Assembly: GCA_019636275.1 (NCBI GenBank) | Contig: JAHBXY010000041.1 | Coordinates: forward strand, 1-59,146 | Length of the DNA stretch: 59,146 nucleotides | Reading direction: 5' to 3' | Source of the DNA: Planctomycetota bacterium | GTDB taxonomy: Bacteria; Planctomycetota; J058 | Shown here: positions 1 through 7,699 of the stretch, piece after piece | Numbering within the stretch: position 1 is the stretch's first letter | Layout of the letters: every line of letters starts with the position of its first letter | Made by a program: the position numbers and the translations under genes | The notes under the pieces: model-generated | What the model was told of the DNA's origin: nothing | What the model saw: the letters and a program-made list of their open reading frames with translations, nothing else | Database searches by the model: none

Positions 1-102
1 ATGACACCGACCGGCTGAAGCTCGCCGTGAGAGCGCGCGGGCGGCTTCACGGCCGGCCCCCGAGCGAACAGAATGCGAGCCGAGCCGAGGAGCGGGACCG
101 TG
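1..102. other. Left edge, no assignable gene
   Basis: One frame stays open from the window edge and could be the tail of an upstream gene, but it has no recognisable protein character. A GAGGAG ribosome-binding sequence lies just before the ATG at 103 and supports that start for the next gene. Confidence 0.4.
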
Positions 103-774
103 ATGACACCAGACGTCGACTCGAGCGGCGGCGCGCCGGCGCTCCCCCGGCGGTTCGCCCCCTTGCGCCTCCTGTACCGCACGCTGCTCCGGCCGCGCCG
201 GACCCGGCGCATTGGCGAGCTCCTCGCGCCGCTCCTGCCCGCGTCCGGCACGATCCTCGACGTCGGCTGCGGCGACGGGCACCTCACCGCTCACCTGCGG
301 GCGCTCCGACCGGAGCTGAGCTTCGTGGGCGTGGACGTGCTCGGCCACTCGCGCGGCGACCTCGAGATCCACGCCTACGAGGGCGGGCGCCTCCCCTTCG
401 ACGACGCGAGCTTCGACGCCGTGCTGCTGTGCGCCGTCCTGCACCACCTCGACGACCCCGCGGCGCTCCTGGCCGAGGCGCGCCGGGTCGCCCGCCGCGA
501 GATCATCCTCCTCGACCACCGGGCCGACCGCCGGCGCGACCACCTGGCCCTGCGCGTCATCGACTGGCCGGGGAACGTGCCCTTCGGCGTGTACACGCCC
601 TACAACTTCCTCTCGACGGCCGAGTGGCGCGACCTCTTCGCGCGGCTCGACCTGCGGGTCGACCGGTTCGAGGGCCGCATCGGCCTGTTCGGCGGGGGCC
701 CGCTGGAGCGGGTCTTCGGGGGTGAGCTGCACTTCACCTGCCGCCTGTCGGTCCCGGAGGGCCGCGCGCCGTGA
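103..774 (+). CDS. Class I SAM-dependent methyltransferase
   Basis: A 223-residue soluble protein with the Rossmann methyltransferase motif I ILDVGCGDGHL near residue 50, an acidic strand-2 end (FVGVDVLG) and the post-motif signature FDAVLLCAVLHHLDD near residue 105. This is the methyltransf_11 type that transfers methyl from S-adenosylmethionine to a small molecule or lipid; the substrate cannot be read from the sequence. ATG at 103 is preferred over an in-frame ATG at 73 because GAGGAG sits about 10 bases upstream. Its stop overlaps the next start as GTGA, so the two genes are probably translationally coupled. They converge on the acyl carrier protein/aminotransferase locus, and a link to it is only speculation. 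Confidence 0.85.
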   Translation: MTPDVDSSGGAPALPRRFAPLRLLYRTLLRPRRTRRIGELLAPLLPASGTILDVGCGDGHLTAHLRALRPELSFVGVDVLGHSRGDLEIHAYEGGRLPFDDASFDAVLLCAVLHHLDDPAALLAEARRVARREIILLDHRADRRRDHLALRVIDWPGNVPFGVYTPYNFLSTAEWRDLFARLDLRVDRFEGRIGLFGGGPLERVFGGELHFTCRLSVPEGRAP

Positions 775-1391
775 GCGACGGCGCGGGGCCCCCGCCCACG
801 CTGCGCCAGGCCGTGCGCTGGGCCGCCGCCGCGCCCCTGCGCGCGCGCTGGCCGGCGGCGCGCGTCCGCGCGGGCTACTGCGCCCGCTCGCCGCGGCAGG
901 TCCTCGCCGAGGGCGAGCTCTCGTTCACGGCGCCGTGCGCCGACCTGTCGTCGCTCGTCGCCGCGCGCCTGGCCGACGAGGGCCTCGCGGCGACGCTCGT
1001 CCTGGCCGGGATCCGCCGCCCGCTCTCCCACGTGAAGTTCCAGTGCGGGCTCGAGGTGGCGCTCGACGGGGAGACGTGGGTGGTCGGCTTCGGCGTCTCG
1101 TCGACCTACCTCTACCGCGGCCGCTTCGTCGAGACACGGCGGCGCCCCTGGGTCTTCCGCGCCGCCCCGGCCCGCGTCGACCCGGACACCCCGTTCTTGG
1201 CCCACTTCGAGCCCGACGGCCGCTCGGGCGTCGCGCGGCGCGTCCCGGGCTACGACCTCGAGCGCGACCTCGCCTGGCACGCCCGCCGCCAGGGCTGGCT
1301 GCGCTGGGCCCTCGCCCGCCGCCGCGCCGCGGCCGAGGGGCGGGCCGCCCGGCGCGGGCGCCTGCCGGAGGCGGGCGGTCGGTGGGGGTGA
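771..1391 (+). CDS. Hypothetical protein coupled to the methyltransferase
   Basis: A 206-residue protein that I cannot assign to a family. It starts at a GTG overlapping the methyltransferase stop by four bases (GTGA). There is no signal peptide or membrane span. The centre is mixed alpha/beta in character (HVKFQCGLEVALDGETW, then FGVSSTYLYRGRF), and the C-terminus is very Arg/Ala-rich with a likely disordered tail. The tight coupling suggests it acts with the methyltransferase, perhaps as a partner or on the same product. Reality is supported by position and by a steady protein-like composition, not by homology. Confidence 0.6.
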   Translation: MSDGAGPPPTLRQAVRWAAAAPLRARWPAARVRAGYCARSPRQVLAEGELSFTAPCADLSSLVAARLADEGLAATLVLAGIRRPLSHVKFQCGLEVALDGETWVVGFGVSSTYLYRGRFVETRRRPWVFRAAPARVDPDTPFLAHFEPDGRSGVARRVPGYDLERDLAWHARRQGWLRWALARRRAAAEGRAARRGRLPEAGGRWG

Positions 1392-1487
1392 CCCGCGGCG
1401 CGGGCCCGTCAAGGCGTCCGAGCACACCTCCCCGCGCCTCCGCAGCAAGAGCGCCGGCGAGGCGGAGGAGGGCGCGGGCGTGTCCGC

Positions 1488-1588
1488 GCGAAGGCGAGCG
1501 ACGGCGGCCTCCTGGCCGCCGAGCGAGCCTGAGCGGTCGGGGGCGCGAGCGAAGCGAGCGGCCCCGACGGACGGCAGCGCCCGCCATC
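1488..1588 (-). repeat. Palindromic element, copy related to 55059..55140
   Basis: Read on the minus strand it contains ATGGCGGGCGCTGC, then after an insert CGCTCAGGCTC and the hairpin GGCGGCC-AGGA-GGCCGCC, followed by GTCG-TCGCCTTCGCGC. The same blocks in the same order occur at 55073..55140, without the roughly 35-base insert. The insert is itself a hairpin with arms GTCGGGG and CCCCGAC. The match covers about 60 bases in two blocks. Confidence 0.7.
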
Positions 1589-1603
1589 CTCCGGGCGTCC
1601 TTC

Positions 1604-1750
1604 CAGGGCCACGGGCGAAGCGGAGCAGCGAGCGAGGCGAGGCCGCGGAGGCCGAGGCGAGGGGGGTGCGCGCGCGGGTCGTATCGATCGCCGGATCCTA
1701 CGACCCGCGCGCGCCCCCCCTCGCCCGGCATCCGCGGCCGCAGCCGTCGA
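1604..1750 (-). repeat. Post-stop palindromic element, copy 1
   Basis: On the minus strand this begins one base after the TAG of the aminotransferase/reductase gene with TCGACGGCTGCGGCCGCGGA. A 27/28-base inverted repeat (1656..1683 against 1699..1725) pairs perfectly except for one bulged base and encloses the 15-base loop GGATCCGGCGATCGA (1684..1698). A conserved tail of about 50 bases follows. Copy 2 at 35391..35535 has the same flanks and nearly the same loop, but stem bases that differ on both arms. Confidence 0.85.
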
Positions 1751-1751
1751 G

Positions 1752-4673
1752 CTACAGAGGGGATTCCATGGCGGGCCGGGCCAGCGTGAAGCCGTGGTAC
1801 GCGGCGAGGTCGCGCACCGCCTCGACGTGCATCTTCGTCACGCGCCCCCACGAGAAGTGCTCGTTCATGCGCGACAGGCCGAGGAGGAGCGTCTCGGCCA
1901 TGCAGGCGAACACGTGGTCCGGCTCGAGCGGCAGGCCGGCGAGGACGAGCCCCTGCGGCCGGGGGAGGCGCACGATCCCGCCGCGGATCACCCGCACGTC
2001 GGGGCGCTCGCGCAGGACCTCGGGCGCGGTGTCCTCGGGCACGGCCAGGTCGCAGATCACGCGCGGCCCGGGCCCGAGGTGCCGCGGGTAGATCACGGGC
2101 TCCGGCGTGCTCGAGGCCGACACGATCAGGTCGCACGCCCTGAGGCCGTCGGGGTCGGTGCGCACCTGCACCGGCGCCTCGTCGCCCAGCTCGCGCTCGA
2201 GCCCCTCGAAGATCGCCATGCCGATGCGCTCGAGGTCGTCCTCGGTGGCGCGCACCCGGCGGTAGGTCTCGGTCGGCGCCAGGACCTGGCCGACGCCGGC
2301 GGGCGGGCGGTCGGGCTGGCGGCGCAGGAGCTTGTAGGTCTCGAAGTAGACCTCGCCGGCGACGCGGCGCAGGCGCGGCTCCATGTGCGGCCGGCCGATG
2401 AGCACCAGGCGCGGCACGCGCTCGGCCATCATCTGCGCGTAAAGCGAGCAGATGTTCCCCGTCGCCCCGAGCGCGCCCAGGCAGGCGCGCGCCAGGTCGA
2501 TCCCCGCCTCGTCGGCCGCCCCGACGAGCGCCTCGACGCCGGCCGCGACGGTCATCGCGTTGCCGCTGGTGATCCCCACCCGGTCCTCGGAGATCCGCGT
2601 CCCCTGGCCGGTGATGATCGACGTGTAGCCGCCGAGGCCCACGATCGACGACCCCTGCCGGCGCGCCAGGCGCACCCCGGCGAGGACCTTGTCCTCGACC
2701 CAGCGCACGCTCCCCTCGTCGAAGGCGCGCTGGATCTGCCCGGGCGTCACCGGCACGCCGATCAGCGACAGGTGCACGCGCTCGCCGATCGCCGACTCGA
2801 CGATCGCGCCTTCGGAGACGAACGGGTCGAGGAGGCGGTGGGTGCGGTCGAGGTAGCGCTCGAGCGCGGCGTCGTCGAGCGCGTCGAGCCCGGGGTCCCA
2901 GTGGCGCAGGTGCCCGGCGCGGATGAAGTGGGCCAGGAACGACACGCGCCCCGCGTAGGGCGGGACGGTCGTCGGCCGCCTGGGCCGCGTCGGCGCGCGC
3001 AGGATCGGCCCCGTCCCCGAGCGCGAGGCGTCCGCCGGCCGCGGCGTCGCCCCGGCCGTGTCGGCGCACAGGAAGCGGATCACCCGGTCGCCCCGGTCGT
3101 GCTCGAGCAGCGCGCACACGCGCTCGAGCGCGGCCAGGGCGCGGTCGACCTGCGCGTCGGTGATGAACGCGCTCGGCTGGAGCCGGAGCGTCTCGGGCCG
3201 CGAGAGCGTGGGCAGGACGCGCACGCGCGCCTCGTTGAGGAGGAAGCCGGCCACGACGAAGCCCAGGAGGCCCTGGCTGGCGAGCTGGCGCAGGGTCGGG
3301 CTCTCCGCGTCGTCGCGGCGCGCCAGCTCGAGGCCGATCATGAGGCCGCGCCCGCGCACGTCGACGACCTGCCGGGGGAAGCGCGCCTGGAGCGCCAGGA
3401 GGCCCGCGCGGAGGCGCTCGCCCTGGCGGCGCGCGCGCGCCATCAGGTCCGTCCCGGTGATCACGTCGAGGGCGGCCAGCGCCACGCGCGACGACGGGTC
3501 GTCCTCGGCGAAGGTCGACGTGTGGAGCACGCCGAACTCCTCGCGGTAGCGCGCGGAGTCGACGAGCAGCGCCGAGACCTTCGCCAGGCCGCCGCCGAGC
3601 GCCTTCGAGAGCACGTAGTAGTCGGCGACGACCCCGTCCTGCTCGGAGGCGAGAAAGGTCCCCGTGCGCCCGCAGCCGGTCTGCACCTCGTCGAGGACCA
3701 GCGGGAAGCCGGCCTCGCGGGCGACCTCCTGCGCGGCGAGCAGCCAGGCGGCGCCGACCTCGTGCACGCCGCCCTCGCCCTGGAGCGGCTCGACGAGCAG
3801 CGCCGCCACGCGCGAGATCGGGCGCTCCTGCAGCCGCACGTGGCCCTCGTCCGAGATCGCGAGGTCCAGGTAGACCTGCCGCGCCGCGCGCACGCGCTCG
3901 GCCAGCGCGCCCACGTCGCCGCGGGGGACGAAGGTCACGTCGACGCCGAGCCGCCGGAACGGGCGCCGCGCCTCGGGCGACCAGGTGAGCTTGAGGCTCC
4001 CCGTGGTCTTGCCGTGGAAGGCGCCCTCGACGGCCAGGAACACGGGCGGCTCCTCGGCCAGCCGCGTGTTGTGGACGAGGACCTGGTGGAACACCTCCTC
4101 GAGGTCGGGCTCGCTCCCGGCGGGCATGCCGAGGCGCGCGCCGACCTCCGCCAGCACGCGGGGGACGACGTCGCACTGGCGGTTGCGCAGCTTGCCCTGG
4201 ATCGCGCGGTGGTGCTCGCGGTAGCCCTCGACGACGTCCTGCACCTTGCGGTCGCGCTCGAGCTCGGCGTGCTTGATCGCCGCCTCGACGGCCTCGGCGC
4301 CGGTGCTCGCCAGCGTGACCACGTAGCGCCGCCCGGTGTAGGCGCCGACGACGTCCGACAGGCGCCGGCAGAGGGCGCCGGCCGCGACGCGGTGCGACCC
4401 CTGGGCGTGGAACGGCGCCTGCTCGTCGAGCGCCGCGCGCAGGGCGCCCGCGACCGCCGGGTGGTGGTGGCCGAGGAGCCCCACGCCGTAGCCGCCGGCC
4501 AGGTCGAGGACCTCGACCTCGGCCCCGCCCGCGTCGCGCGTCCACAGGAGGTCGCCCTCGGCCCGGTGGTAGGCGGCGTCGAGGCGGCAGGCCTCGAGGA
4601 TACGCATGAGCAGCGGGCGGGCGTAGCGGCCGTAGTCGGTGGGCTCGGCCGGCGGCTCGGGGACCTCGCTCAA
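1752..4673 (-). CDS. Class III aminotransferase fused to acyl-ACP reductase-like domain
   Basis: A 973-residue two-domain protein. Residues 1-525 are a class III (ornithine/acetylornithine type) PLP aminotransferase, with STGAEAVEAAIKHA near 123, the PLP-ring aspartate D328 in VLDEVQTG and the Schiff-base lysine K357 in LSKALGGG. About 75 extra residues (136-210) interrupt it before AFHGKTTGS. After a Pro/Arg-rich linker (540-572), residues 575-973 resemble cyanobacterial long-chain acyl-ACP reductase: GLGGYTSII (679), a GATGNI nucleotide motif (736), and FACMAETLLL and FSWGR, with C924 matching that family's acyl-enzyme cysteine. A TTG start overlaps the acyl carrier protein stop (TTGA). Inferred reaction: acyl-ACP to aldehyde, then transamination to an amine. 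The amino donor and acyl group are unknown. Confidence 0.85.
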   Translation of the reverse strand: MSEVPEPPAEPTDYGRYARPLLMRILEACRLDAAYHRAEGDLLWTRDAGGAEVEVLDLAGGYGVGLLGHHHPAVAGALRAALDEQAPFHAQGSHRVAAGALCRRLSDVVGAYTGRRYVVTLASTGAEAVEAAIKHAELERDRKVQDVVEGYREHHRAIQGKLRNRQCDVVPRVLAEVGARLGMPAGSEPDLEEVFHQVLVHNTRLAEEPPVFLAVEGAFHGKTTGSLKLTWSPEARRPFRRLGVDVTFVPRGDVGALAERVRAARQVYLDLAISDEGHVRLQERPISRVAALLVEPLQGEGGVHEVGAAWLLAAQEVAREAGFPLVLDEVQTGCGRTGTFLASEQDGVVADYYVLSKALGGGLAKVSALLVDSARYREEFGVLHTSTFAEDDPSSRVALAALDVITGTDLMARARRQGERLRAGLLALQARFPRQVVDVRGRGLMIGLELARRDDAESPTLRQLASQGLLGFVVAGFLLNEARVRVLPTLSRPETLRLQPSAFITDAQVDRALAALERVCALLEHDRGDRVIRFLCADTAGATPRPADASRSGTGPILRAPTRPRRPTTVPPYAGRVSFLAHFIRAGHLRHWDPGLDALDDAALERYLDRTHRLLDPFVSEGAIVESAIGERVHLSLIGVPVTPGQIQRAFDEGSVRWVEDKVLAGVRLARRQGSSIVGLGGYTSIITGQGTRISEDRVGITSGNAMTVAAGVEALVGAADEAGIDLARACLGALGATGNICSLYAQMMAERVPRLVLIGRPHMEPRLRRVAGEVYFETYKLLRRQPDRPPAGVGQVLAPTETYRRVRATEDDLERIGMAIFEGLERELGDEAPVQVRTDPDGLRACDLIVSASSTPEPVIYPRHLGPGPRVICDLAVPEDTAPEVLRERPDVRVIRGGIVRLPRPQGLVLAGLPLEPDHVFACMAETLLLGLSRMNEHFSWGRVTKMHVEAVRDLAAYHGFTLARPAMESPL

Positions 4674-4918
4674 CGGGCCGCCAGCCGCCGCTCGATGTAG
4701 GCGGCGATGTCGCCCAGCGTCTCCATGTCGGCGAGCTCCTGGTCGTCGATCGCGAGGTCGAACGCCTGCTCGAGCTCGACCACGAGCTCCATGGCCTTCA
4801 CCGAGTCGAGCCCGAAGTCGATCAGCCGCGCGCCGGGGACCACCCGGGACGCGTCGACGCGCGTCTTCCTGGCCACGAGGTCCGCGAGGACCTGGAACAC
4901 GCCGCTCGGCCCGCTCAT
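4670..4918 (-). CDS. Acyl carrier protein
   Basis: An 82-residue acyl carrier protein with the phosphopantetheine site FGLDSVKAMEL, where S39 would carry the prosthetic group, and an acidic helix II and III (LVVELEQAFDLAIDDQELADMETLGDIAAYI). Length and layout match stand-alone ACP/PCP proteins. Its stop overlaps the start of the downstream aminotransferase/reductase fusion, so the pair is almost certainly one transcription and translation unit. The obvious inference is that it presents the acyl chain to the reductase domain. No ketosynthase, ligase or phosphopantetheinyl transferase is encoded nearby, so loading must come from genes elsewhere. It is not the housekeeping AcpP by context. Confidence 0.93.
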   Translation of the reverse strand: MSGPSGVFQVLADLVARKTRVDASRVVPGARLIDFGLDSVKAMELVVELEQAFDLAIDDQELADMETLGDIAAYIERRLAAR

Positions 4919-4976
4919 GGACGACGCCCCGCTGCCCGCCGCCCGAGACTGTACCGCCGGGCGGCGCGGGTCGCCA

Positions 4977-5564
4977 TCACGGCCGCGTGAGGAACACCTG
5001 GGCCCAGTAGGGCCCGGGCGTGCGCACGACGCCGATGCCCACGTGCGTGTACGCGGGGTCGAGGATGTTCGCGCGGTGGCCCGCCGAGTTCATCCAGGCG
5101 TTCATGACCGCCGTCGGCGTCGGCTGGCCCATGGCGATGTTCTCGCCGACGCGGCTGAAGCCGCTCGCGCCGAGGAGCTGGAGGCGCGTGAGCGGGGTCC
5201 AGCCCTCGGGCGAGTTGTGGGCGAAGTAGCTCCGCCCGCGCATGTCCTCCACGTGCGCCTTGGCCGCCTGCGTGGCGCTCGCGTCCGCGGAGAGCGCCGC
5301 CCGGCCGTTGGCCGCGCGCTCCTGGTTGAGGAGGATCAGCACCTCCTGCGCGAGCGTGGCCTCGGTCGCGTCGTGCGTCTTGAGCGGGTTGCCGTAGGTG
5401 TCGTTGACGTACCAGTAGTTCGACCCGACCTGCGCGGGGTTCGTCGTCCCGGTCCCGCCGCCGCCGCTGCTGCTGCGGCTGCTCCCGCCGCAGCCGACCG
5501 CCCCCAGCGCGCAGGCGAGCACCGCCGCGACGTTCGCCGACCAGCTCCAGCGCGGCGTCCTCAT
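4977..5564 (-). CDS. CAP-domain (SCP/PR-1 type) lipoprotein
   Basis: A 195-residue secreted protein. A positively charged start and hydrophobic stretch end in a lipobox-like GAVGC, followed by a Ser/Gly-rich tether, so it is probably a lipoprotein. The rest is a CAP superfamily domain: LLNQERAANGRAAL, AKAHVEDM, SYFAHNSPEGWTPLTRL, VGENIAMGQPT, NSAGHRANILDP and THVGIGVV, with the characteristic His and Glu residues in place. The ATG at 5564 is chosen because GGAGGGG precedes it; an upstream in-frame start would put the signal peptide in the middle. Bacterial CAP proteins are extracytoplasmic and mostly of unknown function. It is transcribed toward the ACP gene with a 58-base gap, so an operon is possible but not shown. 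Confidence 0.88.
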   Translation of the reverse strand: MRTPRWSWSANVAAVLACALGAVGCGGSSRSSSGGGGTGTTNPAQVGSNYWYVNDTYGNPLKTHDATEATLAQEVLILLNQERAANGRAALSADASATQAAKAHVEDMRGRSYFAHNSPEGWTPLTRLQLLGASGFSRVGENIAMGQPTPTAVMNAWMNSAGHRANILDPAYTHVGIGVVRTPGPYWAQVFLTRP

Positions 5565-5643
5565 GTCCCCCTCCGGGCCGCCCCCGGCGGCCTGTGTGGT
5601 TGTGACCGCCCCGGGCCCGGTCCGCAATCCCGGTCGAGGACGC

Positions 5644-6693
5644 TCACCCCCGGGCGACGAGGCGGACGAGCTCCAGCCGCCCGCCCAGCCCCGCCTTGCG
5701 GAACACGCGCCTCAGGTGGACGTTGACGGTCGCCGGCGAGATCGAGAGGCGCTCCGCGATCTCGCGGTTCGTGTCCCCGCGCGCGGCCAGGCGCGCCACG
5801 GCGGCCTCGCGCGGGGTCAGGCCGGCGCGCCGCGCGAGCGCGTCGAGGGGCGACGGCACCGGCCGCCGCTCGAGGACGGTCAGGACGCGCGCGGCGGGGG
5901 CGCGGGCGAGGAGGGTCGACCGGGCGCGGACGACCTGCCCGCCCTCGTCAGGCACGTCGCGCTCCGCCGCGCGCCCCACCTCGACCCCCGGCGCGGCGAG
6001 GCGCAGGACGTCGGCGCGCAGCCCCTCGGGGGGGAACCCCGGGAGCGTCCTCGCGATCGTCAGGGCGCGGGCGTCGACGTCCACCACCTCTCCGACGGCA
6101 TCGAAGATGATGGCGCCGCGGGCGGAGGCGGCCTCTCCGGTCGCGACCTGCCCGCGGCCGGCGAGCGCCTCGCGCAGCAGGCTGCTGAACGCCGCGCGCG
6201 CCAGGTCGGGCGCGACGAGCTGCAAGGCCGCGCGCTCTCGACGGGTGAAGTCGCGCCGCGCGCGCTCGCGATGCAGGCCGAAGGAGAGCCATCCGCCGCC
6301 CGGGACGCGGACCATGAGCCCGAGGACGTGGCGCAGGCCGAGGCGGCCGAGGAGGTCGCCGGTGTAGGGGTCCTCGCCGAAGCGCTGCGCCGGGAGGAGG
6401 TCGGAGAGCGTCAGCGCCTGCCCGGGCCGCGCCGCCGAGGCGCGCGGGCAGGGGTCGAACGGCAGGTAGTGCCGCGGGTAGGCCTCCACGTCGGCCGGCT
6501 CGAGGTCGCGGAAGAACGCCCGGCCGCCGCCCTGCCGCAGCAAGGGGTCGACGACGATCGCCGTGACCGCCGCGCTCGGCACGACGACGCGGAGGGCGGC
6601 GGTGATCGCCGCGAAGCGGCCCTCGAAGTCGCGGCCCGCCGAGGCGTCGCGCGCGATCTGCAGCAGCGCGGCCACCTCGCGCGGCTCGAACAC
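5644..6693 (-). CDS. LuxR-family transcriptional regulator
   Basis: A 349-residue regulator. The C-terminal 65 residues form a GerE/LuxR helix-turn-helix, LTPREAAVARLAARGDTNRE followed by IAERLSISPATVNVHLRRVF. The N-terminal 270 residues are mixed alpha/beta and could hold a GAF- or PAS-like sensor; no phosphoacceptor receiver domain is visible, so it is not a classical response regulator. The GTG at 6693 is chosen because TAGGGGG precedes it and upstream sequence becomes low-complexity. It lies upstream of the CAP lipoprotein gene on the same strand with a 79-base gap and might regulate it; that is inference. Confidence 0.82.
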   Translation of the reverse strand: MFEPREVAALLQIARDASAGRDFEGRFAAITAALRVVVPSAAVTAIVVDPLLRQGGGRAFFRDLEPADVEAYPRHYLPFDPCPRASAARPGQALTLSDLLPAQRFGEDPYTGDLLGRLGLRHVLGLMVRVPGGGWLSFGLHRERARRDFTRRERAALQLVAPDLARAAFSSLLREALAGRGQVATGEAASARGAIIFDAVGEVVDVDARALTIARTLPGFPPEGLRADVLRLAAPGVEVGRAAERDVPDEGGQVVRARSTLLARAPAARVLTVLERRPVPSPLDALARRAGLTPREAAVARLAARGDTNREIAERLSISPATVNVHLRRVFRKAGLGGRLELVRLVARG

Positions 6694-7095
6694 GGGGCCC
6701 CCTACGGGGCTTCTAGCGACCCGGAGGTCGGGGCGCCAGCGCGCCGCCCGGCGCGCTGCGACGGTCAGGGCGGGCCCGCCGGCGGGACAGCCGCGTCCCC
6801 CGGCCCGGGGGGCCGAGCAGGCGCGCGGGGTCGAGAGGCCGGGCCGGAAGTGCGCCAGGCAGGTGCCTCGGACGGGCCGAGCCGGGCCGACTCCGGCCGG
6901 GGGTCCCTGTGGTCGGCCGCCGATCCACCCGTAAGTCCACGAAATGTGAGATAGCAGCGGCCGAGCACACGGATCCCCCGGCATCAGCGATGAAGCCAGA
7001 GGGTCGGCAGGAAGGCCGCGAAGCGGCTCTCCGGCCGGCCCTCCAGGGCGAGCGCGGCACGAAGCGTGCGTTCCCCTCCTCCTGGAGGGTCGACG
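6694..7095. other. Divergent intergenic region, no gene seen
   Basis: About 400 bases separate the LuxR-type gene from the small-protein cluster. I see no convincing coding sequence. A slightly AT-richer stretch around 6930..6970 is the likeliest promoter area for the rightward genes, but no clear pair of boxes stands out. GGAGGG at 7084..7089 is the ribosome-binding site for the next gene. Confidence 0.5.
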
Positions 7096-7449
7096 ATGAT
7101 GACCGTCGAGACGATCAGCAAGCGGCTGATCTCGCTGGGCGCCGCCGTGCGCCAGGCCGTCGATGCCGTGGACGCCGACGACGACGCGCCCGAGGCGCTG
7201 CGGAGCGCCGTGCGGGACCTCGCCGAGCGGCACCGCGAGATCAAGGAGCGGGCGAAGGGCGCCGACCCGCGCGTCGCGCGCGAGCTCGTGCGGCTGCTCG
7301 AGGCGGTGGCCGACCGCGCCAAGCACCTCGCCGAGGAGGCCGACGGTCCCGGCGAGAGCACGCGCCAGGCGGTCCTCGACGCCCACGACGCGATCTCGGG
7401 CCTCGAGGCCGACGTCGACGCGCCCGACGCCGGGCAGGGGGCCCCGTGA
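7096..7449 (+). CDS. Small helical protein of unknown function
   Basis: A 117-residue acidic, almost wholly alpha-helical protein with no Cys, no signal peptide and no membrane span. Heptad-like runs of Ala/Leu with Arg/Asp (AVRDLAERHREIKERAKGAD, then ELVRLLEAVADRAKHLAEEA) suggest a helical bundle or coiled coil. Two adjacent ATGs at 7096 and 7099 follow a GGAGGG box. Its stop overlaps the GTG of the next tiny gene by three bases, so the products are probably made together. I do not recognise the family. Confidence 0.65.
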   Translation: MMTVETISKRLISLGAAVRQAVDAVDADDDAPEALRSAVRDLAERHREIKERAKGADPRVARELVRLLEAVADRAKHLAEEADGPGESTRQAVLDAHDAISGLEADVDAPDAGQGAP

Positions 7450-7550
7450 ACCTCATCTACGTGCTGCTGATCGTGCTCATGCTCGCCTTCATGCTCTGGG
7501 CGCTGCGGCGCGGCGAAGAGGCGCGCCGCCGGGGGGCGCCGCCGGCGTGA
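7446..7550 (+). CDS. Tiny single-span membrane protein, 34 residues
   Basis: The GTG start overlaps the preceding stop (GTGA). The peptide has one hydrophobic segment of about 18 residues (IYVLLIVLMLAFMLWAL) followed by a strongly basic tail RRGEEARRRG, which predicts an N-out/C-in single-pass microprotein. Nothing else can be assigned. It sits between a helical soluble protein and a second tiny membrane protein, which suggests the three form a unit. Confidence 0.6.
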   Translation: MNLIYVLLIVLMLAFMLWALRRGEEARRRGAPPA

Positions 7551-7564
7551 CGGGAGGACTCTTC

Positions 7565-7681
7565 ATGTGGCAGAACCTGGTCTACCCGCTGATCTTCTTC
7601 CTCGTGTTCGCGCTGCTGCTGTGGGTCCTGGCCGGCATGCCGCGGCCCGGCGGCCGCCGCCCGGGCCTCGACCCGGGGTGA
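7565..7681 (+). CDS. Tiny single-span membrane protein, 38 residues
   Basis: ATG at 7565 follows a strong GGGAGGA box with 6-base spacing. The peptide MWQNLVYPLIFFLVFALLLW continues into VLAGMPRPGGRRPGLDPG: one membrane span with a short basic, Pro/Gly-rich tail. It lies 14 bases after the previous microprotein. The strong ribosome-binding site in a short gap is the best evidence that it is translated. It converges on the membrane protein gene at 7700, leaving 18 bases. Confidence 0.62.
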   Translation: MWQNLVYPLIFFLVFALLLWVLAGMPRPGGRRPGLDPG

Positions 7682-7699
7682 CGGCGCCCGCGCCGCTGA

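Larger units (their letters stand above)
1392..1751. other. Structured intergenic region between convergent genes
   Basis: This 360-base gap holds no convincing gene. Read on the minus strand it begins one base after the aminotransferase fusion stop with a long palindromic element (1604..1750). A second element (1488..1588) follows, carrying GGCGGCC-AGGA-GGCCGCC and a GTCGGGG/CCCCGAC hairpin with GAGCGAAGCGAG in its loop. Both have relatives elsewhere in the window and are listed separately. Confidence 0.7.

Noticed and set aside
925..4545. A 1206-codon open frame on the minus strand in another frame
   Set aside because: Almost pure Arg/Ala/Pro/Gly, spans two genes and an intergenic element, and overlaps the real fusion gene.
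1794..4700. A long open frame (968 codons) on the plus strand opposite the aminotransferase/reductase fusion
   Set aside because: GC-rich genes leave their opposite strand open. The translation is a low-complexity mix of Arg, His, Asp and Val without motifs, whereas the minus strand carries clear PLP and reductase motifs.
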